Notes: generated by a model not told the origin, from the sequence alone. DNA of 64,000 nt from an uncultured Sulfitobacter sp. (GCF_947500075.1 NZ_CANMQS010000001.1:62001-126000), one strand, 5' to 3'. Counted from the first letter of the stretch, positions 18,050 to 27,483 are shown. Numbers and translations: made by a program.

Positions 18050-19245
18050 CCCGTTTCACCATCGCCAGTTTCAACGTCAAGAACCTCATTGGCCCCGACA
18101 AGGAATACTACAGGTTCCAGTCTTACACGCCGGAGGAATACGCGTGGAAAGAAGACTGGCTGGCAGATCAGCTGTGCACGATGAACGCCGACATCGTCGG
18201 GTTTCAGGAGATTTTTGAGGAAGACGCCCTGCGCGCGACCATTGCCCGCGCCGATACGCTTGGGCAGGCCAACAATGATGCCAGTCTGCCGGGAGAAGAC
18301 AAACGATACCGCCACCGGGCGATCTTTGATCGGCTGGCCTACCGCAATTACGGGGATGCCGCGCTGGCCTTTGCCGCAAATGTACATGACGGCGCCCCCG
18401 GCAGCCGCCGACCCGGCGTGGCGGTGCTGTCACGTCTGGGATTTGCCGCACCGCCGGAGGTGATCCAGGCGCTGGACACACCATTGGTGATCCCCTTCCA
18501 GACCTTTGGCGCAGGCGACGGCGGCACATACACCCTGAACCAGCTCAGCCGCCCGATCCTCAAGGTGCGGGTGCCTGTCGCCGGTGAGGTCATCACCGTC
18601 TTTAACTGTCACCTGAAATCAAAACTGGGGGAGTTCATCCGCCCCGACGGCGCTGCCCATGCGCCCGAAGCGGACCTCACGCAGTATGACCCGCTGGGCC
18701 GCGCCATGGGTGCCGCCCGTGCCGCGATGCGCCGCATGGCAGAAGCCTGGGTGCTGCGCCGCGCGATTGTCGAGGAATTGAAACAGGACCGCCCCGTCAT
18801 TGTACTGGGAGATTTCAACGACACGGAAACCTCCGTTTCCTCCGAGATCATCCACGGCGAAGCCCCGTTCAAGAATTACGCCTGGATGTTACGCCATGAT
18901 GCAACGCACCGCGGAGACAGATACTCTGACGCGGAGAATGAACAGATCAGCGAAGACATCGACGCTGTGCGTCTGCACGCCGCGGAAAAACTGTTTGTGC
19001 GCAAATCCCTGCGTGACATGGTCTATACCGCAGCTTTCGGCGGAGTTTATGAGAGCATCGACCAGATCCTGCTTTCGCGGCACTTCCTGTCCGACAGCCC
19101 CAGGTCGCGGGGGGAGATGATCTATTTCTCCGTCCTCAATGATCACTTGACGGATGGCAGCCATCCCGAAGCACCGTATAACAAGCTGGCCTCGGACCAC
19201 GGGCAGATCATGGCGACGATTGAGATGAAGGAGCCGCAGGGATGA
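18046..19245 (+). CDS. Endonuclease/exonuclease/phosphatase (EEP) family protein
   Basis: A 399-residue EEP-fold hydrolase without a signal peptide. The catalytic set is visible: Asn in SFNVKNL, Glu in GFQEIFEE, Asp/Asn in LGDFNDTE and Asp-His in SDHGQIM. The family includes nucleases, phosphodiesterases and sphingomyelinases, so the substrate is open. Four-base overlaps with both neighbours show translational coupling in the operon. Confidence 0.82.
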   Translation: MTRFTIASFNVKNLIGPDKEYYRFQSYTPEEYAWKEDWLADQLCTMNADIVGFQEIFEEDALRATIARADTLGQANNDASLPGEDKRYRHRAIFDRLAYRNYGDAALAFAANVHDGAPGSRRPGVAVLSRLGFAAPPEVIQALDTPLVIPFQTFGAGDGGTYTLNQLSRPILKVRVPVAGEVITVFNCHLKSKLGEFIRPDGAAHAPEADLTQYDPLGRAMGAARAAMRRMAEAWVLRRAIVEELKQDRPVIVLGDFNDTETSVSSEIIHGEAPFKNYAWMLRHDATHRGDRYSDAENEQISEDIDAVRLHAAEKLFVRKSLRDMVYTAAFGGVYESIDQILLSRHFLSDSPRSRGEMIYFSVLNDHLTDGSHPEAPYNKLASDHGQIMATIEMKEPQG

Positions 19246-20030
19246 AGATGTTTGATACCGGTGATGTGCAGCTTCACTACCGCGTAGACGGCCCTGATGA
19301 CGGCGCGCCGATCGTGTTTGCCAATTCGCTGGGCACGGACATGCGGTTGTGGGATCCCATCCTGCCGCTGCTGTCCGACGGGCTGCGGATCATTCGGTAT
19401 GACAAGCGCGGCCATGGGCTCTCCTCCTGCCCCCCGGCCCCCTACACGATGGGTGCGCTGGTGACAGACGTCGAACGGCTGCTGGATCATCTGGAGGTCA
19501 AAGGCGCGCTGTTCGTGGGTCTGTCGATTGGCGGGATGATTGCGCAGGGGCTGGCGGTCAAACGGCTGGATCTTGTCCGGGCGCTGGTCTTGTCCAACAC
19601 CGGCGCCAAGATCGGCACACCTGAGATCTGGGCAGACCGGATCGCAGACGTGGAACGCGGCGGGATCGAATGCCTGACAGATGCGGTGATGGCGCGCTGG
19701 TTCTCCGCCGACTACCGCGCAACGCCCGAATTGATGCTCTGGCGCAACATGCTGACGCGGCAACCAGATGCTGGATATGCCGGCTGCTCTGCCGCAATCT
19801 CCGGCACGGATTTCTTTACCACCACGGCCAGCCTCCGCCTGCCCACACTGGGCATCGCGGGCTCTGAGGATGGCTCCACCCCGCCCGATCTGGTTCGCGA
19901 AACAATTGACCTGATCCCCGGTGCGACCTTCCATCTGATCCGCAAGGCGGGTCACCTTCCCTGTGTGGAGCGGCCTGAACAATACGCATCAATATTGAGT
20001 GAGTTCATCAAGGCGACCGGCCACATCTGA
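19242..20030 (+). CDS. pcaD: 3-oxoadipate enol-lactonase
   Basis: A 262-residue alpha/beta hydrolase matching PcaD: FANSLGTDMRLWD after the first strands, nucleophile elbow GLSIGGMIAQGLA, and the His in RKAGHLPCVERPEQYA. It hydrolyses 3-oxoadipate enol-lactone in the protocatechuate branch. It is followed 23 bp later by pcaB, but pcaHG, pcaC and pcaQ are absent here. Confidence 0.87.
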   Translation: MKMFDTGDVQLHYRVDGPDDGAPIVFANSLGTDMRLWDPILPLLSDGLRIIRYDKRGHGLSSCPPAPYTMGALVTDVERLLDHLEVKGALFVGLSIGGMIAQGLAVKRLDLVRALVLSNTGAKIGTPEIWADRIADVERGGIECLTDAVMARWFSADYRATPELMLWRNMLTRQPDAGYAGCSAAISGTDFFTTTASLRLPTLGIAGSEDGSTPPDLVRETIDLIPGATFHLIRKAGHLPCVERPEQYASILSEFIKATGHI

Positions 20031-20053
20031 CCCGACAGCGAAAGACACGACCC

Positions 20054-21379
20054 ATGGCCGCAAGCCTCTTTGACAGCCCCCTTCACGCACAGCTTTTCCC
20101 GACCGGAGAAACCGGGCGATTGTTCAGTGACACCGCATCCATCCGCGCGATGCTTTTGGTGGAAGGTGCGTTGGCGCAGGTGCAGGGGGCACAGGGCGTG
20201 ATCCCGGAATTGAGCGCTGCCGCCATCCACCGCGCCACGATGGAGGTGCAGGTGGACCCCGGTGCCTTGGCACAGGCCACCGGGCAAAATGGTGTCAGCG
20301 TACCGGGACTGATCGCGGCATTCAGGGCCGAAATGAAGGCCCCGGAACATGCGCAATATGTTCATTGGGGCGCCACGTCACAGGATATCATCGACACCGG
20401 TCTGATGTTGCGCCTGCGTCAGGCTTTGGCACTGGCGGAAACGGATCTGCGCGCGCTGCTGACGACGCTGGGCCAGCAAGCCGCCGAACATGCCGCCACA
20501 CCGATGCCCGCCCGCACCTACAGCCAGCACGCCACACCAACAACTTGGGGAGCGGTATTGGCGGGCTTCGGCGCGCCGCTGCTGGATGCGCTTGCTGAGC
20601 TAAACGAGCTGCGCGACAGCAGCCTTTGGGTATCGCTGTCCGGCGCTGCGGGCACGGCAGAGGCGTTGGGCCCGCACAGCGCGCAGACGCGAAAGGATCT
20701 TGCAAAAGCGCTTGGTCTCAGGGACCCGGAACGCAGTTGGCACACCGATCGCACGCCGCTTCTGCGCATTGCCGATTGGCAGGGTCGCGTGATCACGGCT
20801 CTGGCGCATATGGGGCAGACGGTGATCGGCCTCACTGCAACGGATGTGGCTGAAGTGGGGCTCGCCACCGCAGGGGCGTCTTCGACCATGCCGCAGAAAC
20901 AGAACCCGGTTGCAGCCTCTGTCCTTGTTGCGCTGAGCCATCACGCCATGGGGTTGCAAGCCACGCTGCGCATGGCGGGCGCACACCAACACCAGCGCGA
21001 TGGGGTGGCGTGGTTTGCCGAATGGTTGAGCCTGCCACAGCTCAGCCTGACCCTTGCCTCCGCGCTGATCCACGCGCGCGCACTGAGCGAAGGCATCGTC
21101 CCGCACCCCGTCCAGATGCACACCCAATTGGAAGCACATCTGGGACTGATCCATGCCGAAGCACTGAGCTTTGCGCTCACGGCCACGCTGCCGCGCCCCG
21201 ATGCGCAGCGGGTCACCAAGACCCTGTGCCACGAAGCCATGAAACAGAATGTCACCTTGGAGACGCTCGCCCGTCAGGCCCATCCCGATCTCCCTGCCGA
21301 TCTGTTTGATCCGGGCCAGAGGCTTGGCCGTGCCCCGGCGGAGGCGCATGCTTTCGCTGCAAAGGTTGCTGCCCTTTGA
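20054..21379 (+). CDS. pcaB: 3-carboxy-cis,cis-muconate cycloisomerase
   Basis: A 441-residue member of the fumarase/aspartase superfamily with the signature GASSTMPQKQNP and the segment HWGATSQDIIDTGL typical of PcaB. It lactonises 3-carboxy-cis,cis-muconate, upstream of PcaC/PcaD. The stop overlaps the TTG start of the MFS gene. The ring-cleaving partner genes must be elsewhere if the pathway is complete. Confidence 0.9.
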   Translation: MAASLFDSPLHAQLFPTGETGRLFSDTASIRAMLLVEGALAQVQGAQGVIPELSAAAIHRATMEVQVDPGALAQATGQNGVSVPGLIAAFRAEMKAPEHAQYVHWGATSQDIIDTGLMLRLRQALALAETDLRALLTTLGQQAAEHAATPMPARTYSQHATPTTWGAVLAGFGAPLLDALAELNELRDSSLWVSLSGAAGTAEALGPHSAQTRKDLAKALGLRDPERSWHTDRTPLLRIADWQGRVITALAHMGQTVIGLTATDVAEVGLATAGASSTMPQKQNPVAASVLVALSHHAMGLQATLRMAGAHQHQRDGVAWFAEWLSLPQLSLTLASALIHARALSEGIVPHPVQMHTQLEAHLGLIHAEALSFALTATLPRPDAQRVTKTLCHEAMKQNVTLETLARQAHPDLPADLFDPGQRLGRAPAEAHAFAAKVAAL

Positions 21380-22599
21380 AAAACAACCGCGCCGCCATTG
21401 TCTTCATCATGCTCACCGTGATGATCGATGCCATGGGCATCGGCCTGATGATTCCCGTGATGCCCGACCTTATCCGGGAGGTGAATGGCGGCGATCTTGG
21501 CCAGGCGGCCCTCTGGGGCGGCGTGCTGGCGACCACCTTTGCCGTTATGCAGTTTCTGTTCGGACCCGTCATGGGCGGGTTGTCAGACCGCTTTGGCCGG
21601 CGCCCGGTGCTTCTGGTCTCTCTCGGGGTGATGGCGGCGGATTATGTCGTGATGGCGCTGGCGGGCAGCATCTGGCTGTTGCTGCTGGGCCGGGTTGTGG
21701 GCGGGGTCACCGCAGCCACACAATCCACCGCAACGGCCTATATGGCCGACATCTCTACGCCGACAGAGCGGACAAGGAACTTCGGTCTGGTGGGGGCCGC
21801 CTTTGGGTTCGGTTTCGTACTGGGGCCGGTGATGGGCGGGCTGCTGGCGGAATACGGCACGCGCGCACCGTTTTGGGCAGCCGCATTGCTGGGGACGGGC
21901 AACCTGATGTTGGGCTACGTGGTGTTGCGCGAGACCGTCAAACCCGCTGACCGGCGTCCTTTCAACTGGCGACGGGCCAATCCACTGGGCGCGGTGCGGC
22001 AATTGGGCAAGCTGCCGGGGGTGCGCAATCTGCTGCTGGTGTATTTTCTCTATCAAGTCGCCTTTTCGGTCTATCCATCGATCTGGTCATATTTCGGACA
22101 GGAGCGTTTCGGCTGGACCCCGGCGATCATCGGCCTGTCCCTCGCCTTCTTTGGTGGCACGATGGCCCTTGTGCAGGGCGGGCTGATCAGCCCGCTGCTG
22201 CGGTGGTTGGGAGAACGTGGCACGGTGCTGACCGGCTATGCTTTTGCAGCCGCCGCCTATGGCGGTCTGGCGGTGCTGAGCTCTGGTCCAATCGCGCTGA
22301 TTCTCACACCATTGGCAGCCCTGGCTGGCGTGATCCCGCCCGCGTTGCAGGGCATCATGTCCCGCCGGGTGGCCCCCAATGCACAAGGTGAACTGCAAGG
22401 CGCGCTGACCTCCGCCTCCGCCCTTGCGATGATCCTGTCACCGCTGGTGATGACAGCAACCTTTGCGCGGTTCACCGGCGCGGACGCGCCGATCTACCTG
22501 CCCGGCGCGCCTTTTGTGCTGGCGTTGCTGCTGACCTTGTTGGGTGCTGCGATCTTTTTGGGGCGTCTGGGCGCGGTCCGGGACACCGACCTGACGTAA
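21376..22599 (+). CDS. MFS transporter, TetA/drug-efflux type
   Basis: A 407-residue, 12-helix major facilitator. The DHA1 signature GGLSDRFGRRPVLL lies between helices 2 and 3, and GPVMGGLLAEYG is the antiporter-type motif in helix 5. TTG 21376 is chosen because it keeps the whole first helix and forms a TTGA overlap with pcaB; AAAGG lies upstream. It ends the operon at a strong hairpin. It may export an intermediate or toxic compound; specificity is not predictable. Confidence 0.85.
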   Translation: MKNNRAAIVFIMLTVMIDAMGIGLMIPVMPDLIREVNGGDLGQAALWGGVLATTFAVMQFLFGPVMGGLSDRFGRRPVLLVSLGVMAADYVVMALAGSIWLLLLGRVVGGVTAATQSTATAYMADISTPTERTRNFGLVGAAFGFGFVLGPVMGGLLAEYGTRAPFWAAALLGTGNLMLGYVVLRETVKPADRRPFNWRRANPLGAVRQLGKLPGVRNLLLVYFLYQVAFSVYPSIWSYFGQERFGWTPAIIGLSLAFFGGTMALVQGGLISPLLRWLGERGTVLTGYAFAAAAYGGLAVLSSGPIALILTPLAALAGVIPPALQGIMSRRVAPNAQGELQGALTSASALAMILSPLVMTATFARFTGADAPIYLPGAPFVLALLLTLLGAAIFLGRLGAVRDTDLT

Positions 22600-22621
22600 A
22601 GGGACAAGTTTTTGTCCCTTT
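22598..22621 (+). terminator. Rho-independent terminator after the pca/MFS operon
   Basis: A perfect 10-bp stem AAAGGGACAA / TTGTCCCTTT with loop GTTT begins at the MFS stop codon. The 3' arm ends in TTT, giving a modest U-tract. Confidence 0.7.
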
Positions 22622-22690
22622 CGCTGCTTGTCAGCCCTGCCCCACTGCGCCACGCTGGGGGAAATTCCCTTGGTCCGCAGGAGCCTTCCC

Positions 22691-23779
22691 GTGCAGAAAA
22701 TCAAAGCCGCCGTCGCCCATGCCTTTGGGGCGCCCCTTGTGATCGAAGAGGTGCAGCTGCGCGCGCCCGAGGGCACCGAAGTGGAGGTGACGCTGGACGC
22801 GGTAGCGATCTGCCATTCGGATATCTCCTTTGCCGATGGCGGCTGGGGCGGCAGCCTGCCTGCGGTCTACGGTCACGAGGCCGCAGGCCGGGTGTCAGCA
22901 GTGGGCGCCGGTGTGCGCGGTCTTGAAACGGGCGACAGCGTCGTGGTCACACTGATCCGGTCCTGCGGATCCTGCCCCAGTTGTGCAGGCGGGAAACCCA
23001 CGATTTGCGAAACGCCCTATGATGGCGATGTCGGACCGCTGAAGACTGCGGATGGCGGCAAGCTGCATCAGGCGATGGCATCAGGGGCCTTTGCGGAGAA
23101 AGTCGTCGTTGAGGCGTCCCAGGTGGCAAAGATCAGCCACGACATTCCCAAGGAAGCCGCCTGTCTGATTGCCTGCGGGGTGATCACGGGCGTGGGCGCG
23201 GTGGTCAATGCCGCAGGCATTCGCGCGGGGCAGGATGTCGTTGTGATCGGCACCGGCGGCGTAGGTCTGAACGCCATCCAAGGCGCACGGATCGCCGGGG
23301 CGCGGCGGATCGTGGCTGTGGATATGACCGAAGAGAAGCTGGAGATCGCGCGGGAGTTTGGGGCCACGGACGGGGTGCTGGCGACGGAAGCGAAGCCTTG
23401 GCGGGCGGCGCTGAAAGCCATGGGGCGCGGGGCGGATGCGGTGATTGTCACGGTGGGCGCCATCCCGGCCTATGATGCAGCCCCCCGTTATCTGGCGGGC
23501 GGCGGCAAGGTGATCATGGTCGGCATGCCGCACTCGGGCGCGATGTCATCCTATGAGCCGGTGACCATGGCCTTCATGGGGCAAGGCATGGTCGGCTCAA
23601 AAATGGGCGATGTGGTGGTGCAGCGCGACATTCCCTGGATGGTGGACCTGTACCTCCAGGGACGGTTGAAGCTGGATGAGCTGATTTCGGGGCGGTGGTC
23701 GCTGGATCAGATCAACGAGGCGATTGCGGATACCCGCACGGGGGCTGCGCGGCGGAATGTGATCCTGTTTGATCGGTGA
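22691..23779 (+). CDS. Zinc-dependent alcohol dehydrogenase (MDR class III-like)
   Basis: A 362-residue medium-chain dehydrogenase. Catalytic zinc ligands are Cys in AICHSD and the His-Glu of GHEAAG; a structural-zinc-like Cys cluster reads SCGSCPSCAGGKPTIC; the NAD-binding motif is GTGGVGLNAIQGA. It is of the formaldehyde/NDMA-dependent alcohol dehydrogenase type. GTG 22691 is chosen because AGGAG precedes it by 7 nt. The alcohol substrate is unknown. Confidence 0.87.
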   Translation: MQKIKAAVAHAFGAPLVIEEVQLRAPEGTEVEVTLDAVAICHSDISFADGGWGGSLPAVYGHEAAGRVSAVGAGVRGLETGDSVVVTLIRSCGSCPSCAGGKPTICETPYDGDVGPLKTADGGKLHQAMASGAFAEKVVVEASQVAKISHDIPKEAACLIACGVITGVGAVVNAAGIRAGQDVVVIGTGGVGLNAIQGARIAGARRIVAVDMTEEKLEIAREFGATDGVLATEAKPWRAALKAMGRGADAVIVTVGAIPAYDAAPRYLAGGGKVIMVGMPHSGAMSSYEPVTMAFMGQGMVGSKMGDVVVQRDIPWMVDLYLQGRLKLDELISGRWSLDQINEAIADTRTGAARRNVILFDR

Positions 23780-23802
23780 GGTCCCCCTTGGTGCGGATGT
23801 TG

Positions 23803-23848
23803 GACTGGGGCCAGCCCCAGACCCCGGGATATTTTTAGAGAAAAGATG
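23803..23848 (+). repeat. Dispersed intergenic repeat, copy B
   Basis: Hairpin CTGGGG-CCAG-CCCCAG (23805-23820), then ACCCC and the AT-rich core GGGATATTTTTAGAGAAAAG. The same two-part layout is found on the minus strand at 34.1 kb, and the hairpin recurs with a compensatory base-pair change at 36.05 kb. Confidence 0.65.
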
Positions 23849-23890
23849 TGAGCCGGGGCACTAAATGGACCGGGTTGCGAAAGGAAAACA

Positions 23891-25123
23891 ATGAAGCTTC
23901 ATGATCTGGATGTGATTGTCCCAGCACCGCCTGCACCCGGTTGGGGCGGGCGGTACTGGATACTGGTGAAGGTCACCACCGATACCGGCATTGTCGGTTG
24001 GGGGGAGTGTTATGCGGCCTCTGTCGGGCCGGAGGCCATGGTCGCGGTGATCGAGGATGTGTTCGCGCGGCACATGGCGGGGCAGAACCCCGAAGACATC
24101 GAGTTGATGTTTCGGCGGGTCTATTCCTCGGGCTTTACGCAACGGCCTGATCTGACCGTGATGGGCGCGTTTTCGGGGCTGGAAATTGCGTGCTGGGACA
24201 TTCTGGGCAAGGACCGGGACCGGCCAGTCTATGCGCTGCTGGGCGGGCGGATGAACGAACGGGTGCGCGCCTATACGTATTTGTATCCCCTGCCCCATCA
24301 TGATGTGAGCGCCTTCTGGTCCTCGCCCGAGATGGCTGCCGAGAGTGCGGCGGACTGCGTGGCGCGGGGCTATACGGCGGTGAAGTTTGACCCTGCGGGC
24401 CCCTATACTATGCGCGGCGGGCACATGCCTGCGATGGGAGATATTGCGCTGTCGGTGGCGTTTTGTAAGGCCATTCGCGAAGCTGTGGGGGATCGGGCAG
24501 ACTTGCTCTTCGGCACCCATGGGCAGTTTTCGACTGCCGGTGCGATCCGGTTGGGGCAGGCTTTGGAGCCCTATTCCCCGCTTTGGTATGAAGAGCCCAT
24601 TCCGCCGGACAATGTGGCGGAGATGGCGAAAGTTGCAGGGGCGGTGCGCATTCCGATCGCAACAGGCGAGCGGCTGACAACGAAGGCGGAATTTGCGCCC
24701 GTGTTGCGCGCGGGGGCGGCGACGATCATGCAGCCTGCGCTGGGGCGCGCGGGCGGCATCTGGGAGATGAAGAAGGTTGCCGCCATGGCGGAGGTCTATA
24801 ACGCGCAGATGGCACCGCATCTTTACGCCGGCCCTGTCGAATGGGCGGCCAACATTCACTTTGCCGTGTCGATCCCCAACCTGTTGATGGCCGAGACGAT
24901 TGAGACGCCGTTTCATGATCAGCTCATCAAGGGGAGCATTCGGGTCGAAGATGGGTTTGTCACGGCCCCCACTGCCCCCGGTTTGGGGATTGAAGTTGAT
25001 GAGGCGCTGGCACGGGCGCATCCCTACACCGATGCAGGGCTGCATCTGGAGATGCGGGATGCGCCGTGTGATTATGTGGACGGGAATGCGTTTGAACGGG
25101 GGGCGCCTGCGTCCAGCCAATAA
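23891..25123 (+). CDS. Mandelate racemase/muconate lactonizing enzyme family (enolase superfamily)
   Basis: A 410-residue enolase-superfamily protein. The N-terminal capping domain has GRYWILVKVTTDTGIVGWGE; the barrel shows AVKFDP, a metal-ligand region at GTHGQFST, YEEPIPPDN, GERL, and the C-terminal MAPHLYAGP. This pattern is that of sugar-acid dehydratases (galactonate/mannonate type) more than of racemases. The substrate is unassigned. It is alone on its strand between two repeats. Confidence 0.83.
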   Translation: MKLHDLDVIVPAPPAPGWGGRYWILVKVTTDTGIVGWGECYAASVGPEAMVAVIEDVFARHMAGQNPEDIELMFRRVYSSGFTQRPDLTVMGAFSGLEIACWDILGKDRDRPVYALLGGRMNERVRAYTYLYPLPHHDVSAFWSSPEMAAESAADCVARGYTAVKFDPAGPYTMRGGHMPAMGDIALSVAFCKAIREAVGDRADLLFGTHGQFSTAGAIRLGQALEPYSPLWYEEPIPPDNVAEMAKVAGAVRIPIATGERLTTKAEFAPVLRAGAATIMQPALGRAGGIWEMKKVAAMAEVYNAQMAPHLYAGPVEWAANIHFAVSIPNLLMAETIETPFHDQLIKGSIRVEDGFVTAPTAPGLGIEVDEALARAHPYTDAGLHLEMRDAPCDYVDGNAFERGAPASSQ

Positions 25124-25151
25124 GCGGCATGTCAGGATCTGCTGGCGCGCA

Positions 25152-25175
25152 GGGATATTTATGGCCAAAAAGAAG
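25152..25175 (+). repeat. Dispersed intergenic repeat, copy C
   Basis: Core GGATATTTATGGCCAAAAAG between the converging enolase-superfamily and RraA-like genes. It matches copy A at 9.6 kb apart from one base, and may also act as a terminator. Confidence 0.6.
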
Positions 25176-25202
25176 GGCCGGTTGGGTGCAAAACCTCTGG
25201 CC

Positions 25203-25895
25203 TTAGGTGCGTGACGCCTCGAACGCGGCCCAGACGTCTTCGAATTCCGCGAAGGTGATGCGCGTGCCCGTGGTGGCGTCGAGCACGACTTTTTCGGATG
25301 TGAAGAGCTGGGCGATGGCCGTTTCAAGCCGGGGGATGACGTCATTCGGGATCACCACCGCGCCGTGGCGGTCGGCGTGGATGAGAGCGCCAGGGGTGAC
25401 CTGCATACCGTGGACGCTCACTGGTTGGTCGAAGTCGACCACATGCACAAAGCCGTGACTGGGGCCGATGGAGCCTGCGACAACCGGAAAGCCGTCGGGC
25501 AGATCACCCAGATCGCGCATCACGCCGTCGGTCAACGCACCTGAGAGGCCAAAGGATTTGTGCACATTGGTGTTGATCTCTCCCCAATAGGCACCAATCG
25601 CATGGGGCACGTCGAGGTCCTGCACCACAGCGACGCCGGGGCGCGGGCCTTCGGACATGTATTTGTAATACGCCATGCGGCGGGCCTTTATTGTGGCGGG
25701 GTCCTCAGTCGGCGGGTTCACAGCCTGAATGCGCGCGGTGCGGGCGTAGCCGACCATGGCTTCGCCGGGGGCAGAGCACTGCATGGTGCCACGCGTGAAG
25801 TCGTTGAAGCCGCGTTTGCCTTGGGCCACTTCGATGGCGTTGCAGACGGTGGGGGTGTCGACCCGTTTCAGGAGAGTATGCAGGCTGTCGTTCAT
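25203..25895 (-). CDS. RraA/HMG-aldolase-family protein
   Basis: A 230-residue protein of the RraA-like fold, which includes 4-hydroxy-4-methyl-2-oxoglutarate aldolase and oxaloacetate decarboxylases. ALTDGVMRDL provides the Arg-Asp pair and HADRHGAVVIPND the second conserved element. ATG 25895 has GGAG at 8-nt spacing; a TTG at 25910 is less likely. It is the last of three coupled minus-strand genes. Substrate unknown. Confidence 0.82.
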   Translation of the reverse strand: MNDSLHTLLKRVDTPTVCNAIEVAQGKRGFNDFTRGTMQCSAPGEAMVGYARTARIQAVNPPTEDPATIKARRMAYYKYMSEGPRPGVAVVQDLDVPHAIGAYWGEINTNVHKSFGLSGALTDGVMRDLGDLPDGFPVVAGSIGPSHGFVHVVDFDQPVSVHGMQVTPGALIHADRHGAVVIPNDVIPRLETAIAQLFTSEKVVLDATTGTRITFAEFEDVWAAFEASRT

Positions 25896-25906
25896 GTTAG
25901 CTCCGA

Positions 25907-26359
25907 TCAAGGGGTTTTCAGGGCGTGCCAGATGGCAGCGGCATGGGTGTGGGGGTCTTGGGTGCCATCGATTTGCCGCACGGCGGTAGGCCAGTCTTCC
26001 CAGACGTGGGGATATGCGGGAAAGCCGCGATGGGCGATGCGCGACTGGCGCACATCTTCGGGGACGCGGACCCAGATCACCTGATCCGCCCTGGGCCAGA
26101 TCGCGCGGCCCTGCGCATCGGCGTTCACAGCGTCACAGACCACATCATGGCCAAGTGCGGCCTGTTCCACCGCTTGTGCTGCGGCCACACGGTAGCCCGC
26201 GTCTATGGCGCTGTCAGGGGCCAGCAGACTTTCGCAGATCGCACGTTCGATGGTATCGACCCGCAGATGTACCGCCCTTCCCTGCGCGCAAAGCGCTTGC
26301 GCGAGCGTTGTCTTGCCACTGCCCGGCAACCCAGACAGCAGCAGGATGCGCCCTGTCAC
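25907..26359 (-). CDS. P-loop kinase-like ATP-binding protein
   Basis: A 150-residue zeta-toxin/AAA_33-type kinase with Walker A GLPGSGKTT near the N-terminus and a lid region around WVRVPEDVRQSRIAHR. It starts with GTG and overlaps the stop of the MetE-like gene (GTGA). Likely phosphorylates a small molecule; nothing indicates a toxin-antitoxin pair. Confidence 0.75.
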   Translation of the reverse strand: MTGRILLLSGLPGSGKTTLAQALCAQGRAVHLRVDTIERAICESLLAPDSAIDAGYRVAAAQAVEQAALGHDVVCDAVNADAQGRAIWPRADQVIWVRVPEDVRQSRIAHRGFPAYPHVWEDWPTAVRQIDGTQDPHTHAAAIWHALKTP

Positions 26360-27483
26360 CGCGCGCGCGCCAATGCCGCCCCGTCCCGCATGGCTTCAAG
26401 CTTGGCATAGGCGATTTCGGGATCTACCGCGCCGAAGCCTGCGAAAGTGCCAAAGCCGCAATCGCTGCCTGCGACCACGCGGTCTGCGCCGACGATACCC
26501 GTGAAGCGTTCGATGCGTTGGGCGACAACCTCAGGGTGTTCAACGAAGTTGGTCGTGGTGTCCACGACCCCCGGCACCAGCACTTTGTCGTCGGGAATGT
26601 CAGCGCGGCGGTCGCGGAAGACGGTCCATTCGTGGGCGTGACGGGGGTTGGAGGTTTCGAACAATACGTAGCGGGATTTGGTGGACATGAGCATATCGAA
26701 GACCTTGTCCATACCGATGTCGCAGACATGCGGGCCTTCGTAATTGCCCCAGCAGATGTGCAGGCGCACCTTGTCCTGCGGCACATCGCGCAGAGCGTGG
26801 TTGAGCGCCTCCACATGTCCGTTTGCGATCCTGAGGAATTCGGCGTCGCTCAGATCATTGAACAGCATATGCCGCGACAGGGCCAGATCGGGGCAATCGA
26901 GTTGTAGGTCAAGCCCTGCGGCGATGATCGTCTCGTATTCTTCCTTCATCGCGTCCGCGAGTGCAGCAAGATAGGCCTCGCGGGTTTTGTAGTGGTCGTT
27001 CTGCAGGAAGAGAGAGATCACGCCGGGCGACGCGGCGTTCATGAAGCCCCGCTCGGCCCCGTGTTCGGCCATGGCAGCCTTGAGGTTGGCAATGTCCTTC
27101 GTCAACTCCCCCTGCCCTTTGGATTTCACCTCCCCCGTGCACATGGGGCGCGCGTATTGCGGGGTGCCGCCGTCATCGGCGAGGCGTTTGAGGAAGCTGG
27201 GGAACTGCTTGAGGTCGGCAGGCGCATTGCGCGGGCTGTCGCCGGAGAAGCCGGTGTAGCGGTCCTTGACGTAGGTGGCGTAGCTGATCTTGGAGGTTTC
27301 GCCATCGCTGACCACACCGACACCTGCCGCGACCTGACGGGCGACGGTCGCGGAAACGGCGGCGGTCATGGTCGCGTCGAATGCCGCCTGCTCATAGGGT
27401 TTGCCGTGTTCGCGGGCGAAGATGAAATCGACAACTTCCTGCGTGCGGGGAAGCGAGCCTGCATGGGTGGTGAGAACGGTCAT
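26356..27483 (-). CDS. Cobalamin-independent methionine synthase (MetE C-terminal)-like methyltransferase
   Basis: A 375-residue protein equal to only the catalytic C-terminal barrel of MetE. Zinc-ligand candidates are the His and Cys of LHICWGNYEG, the Glu of FETSNPRHAHEW and the Cys of AGSDCGFGT. Stand-alone proteins of this kind include core methionine synthases and epoxyalkane:CoM transferases, so the thiol and methyl donor are open. ATG 27483 follows AGGAAAG. It is first of a coupled trio with the kinase and RraA-like genes. Confidence 0.82.
   Translation of the reverse strand: MTVLTTHAGSLPRTQEVVDFIFAREHGKPYEQAAFDATMTAAVSATVARQVAAGVGVVSDGETSKISYATYVKDRYTGFSGDSPRNAPADLKQFPSFLKRLADDGGTPQYARPMCTGEVKSKGQGELTKDIANLKAAMAEHGAERGFMNAASPGVISLFLQNDHYKTREAYLAALADAMKEEYETIIAAGLDLQLDCPDLALSRHMLFNDLSDAEFLRIANGHVEALNHALRDVPQDKVRLHICWGNYEGPHVCDIGMDKVFDMLMSTKSRYVLFETSNPRHAHEWTVFRDRRADIPDDKVLVPGVVDTTTNFVEHPEVVAQRIERFTGIVGADRVVAGSDCGFGTFAGFGAVDPEIAYAKLEAMRDGAALARAR

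Noticed and set aside
25907..26359. Zeta-type toxin of a toxin-antitoxin pair
   Set aside because: The P-loop resembles the family, but there is no small antitoxin gene and it is coupled to metabolic genes.
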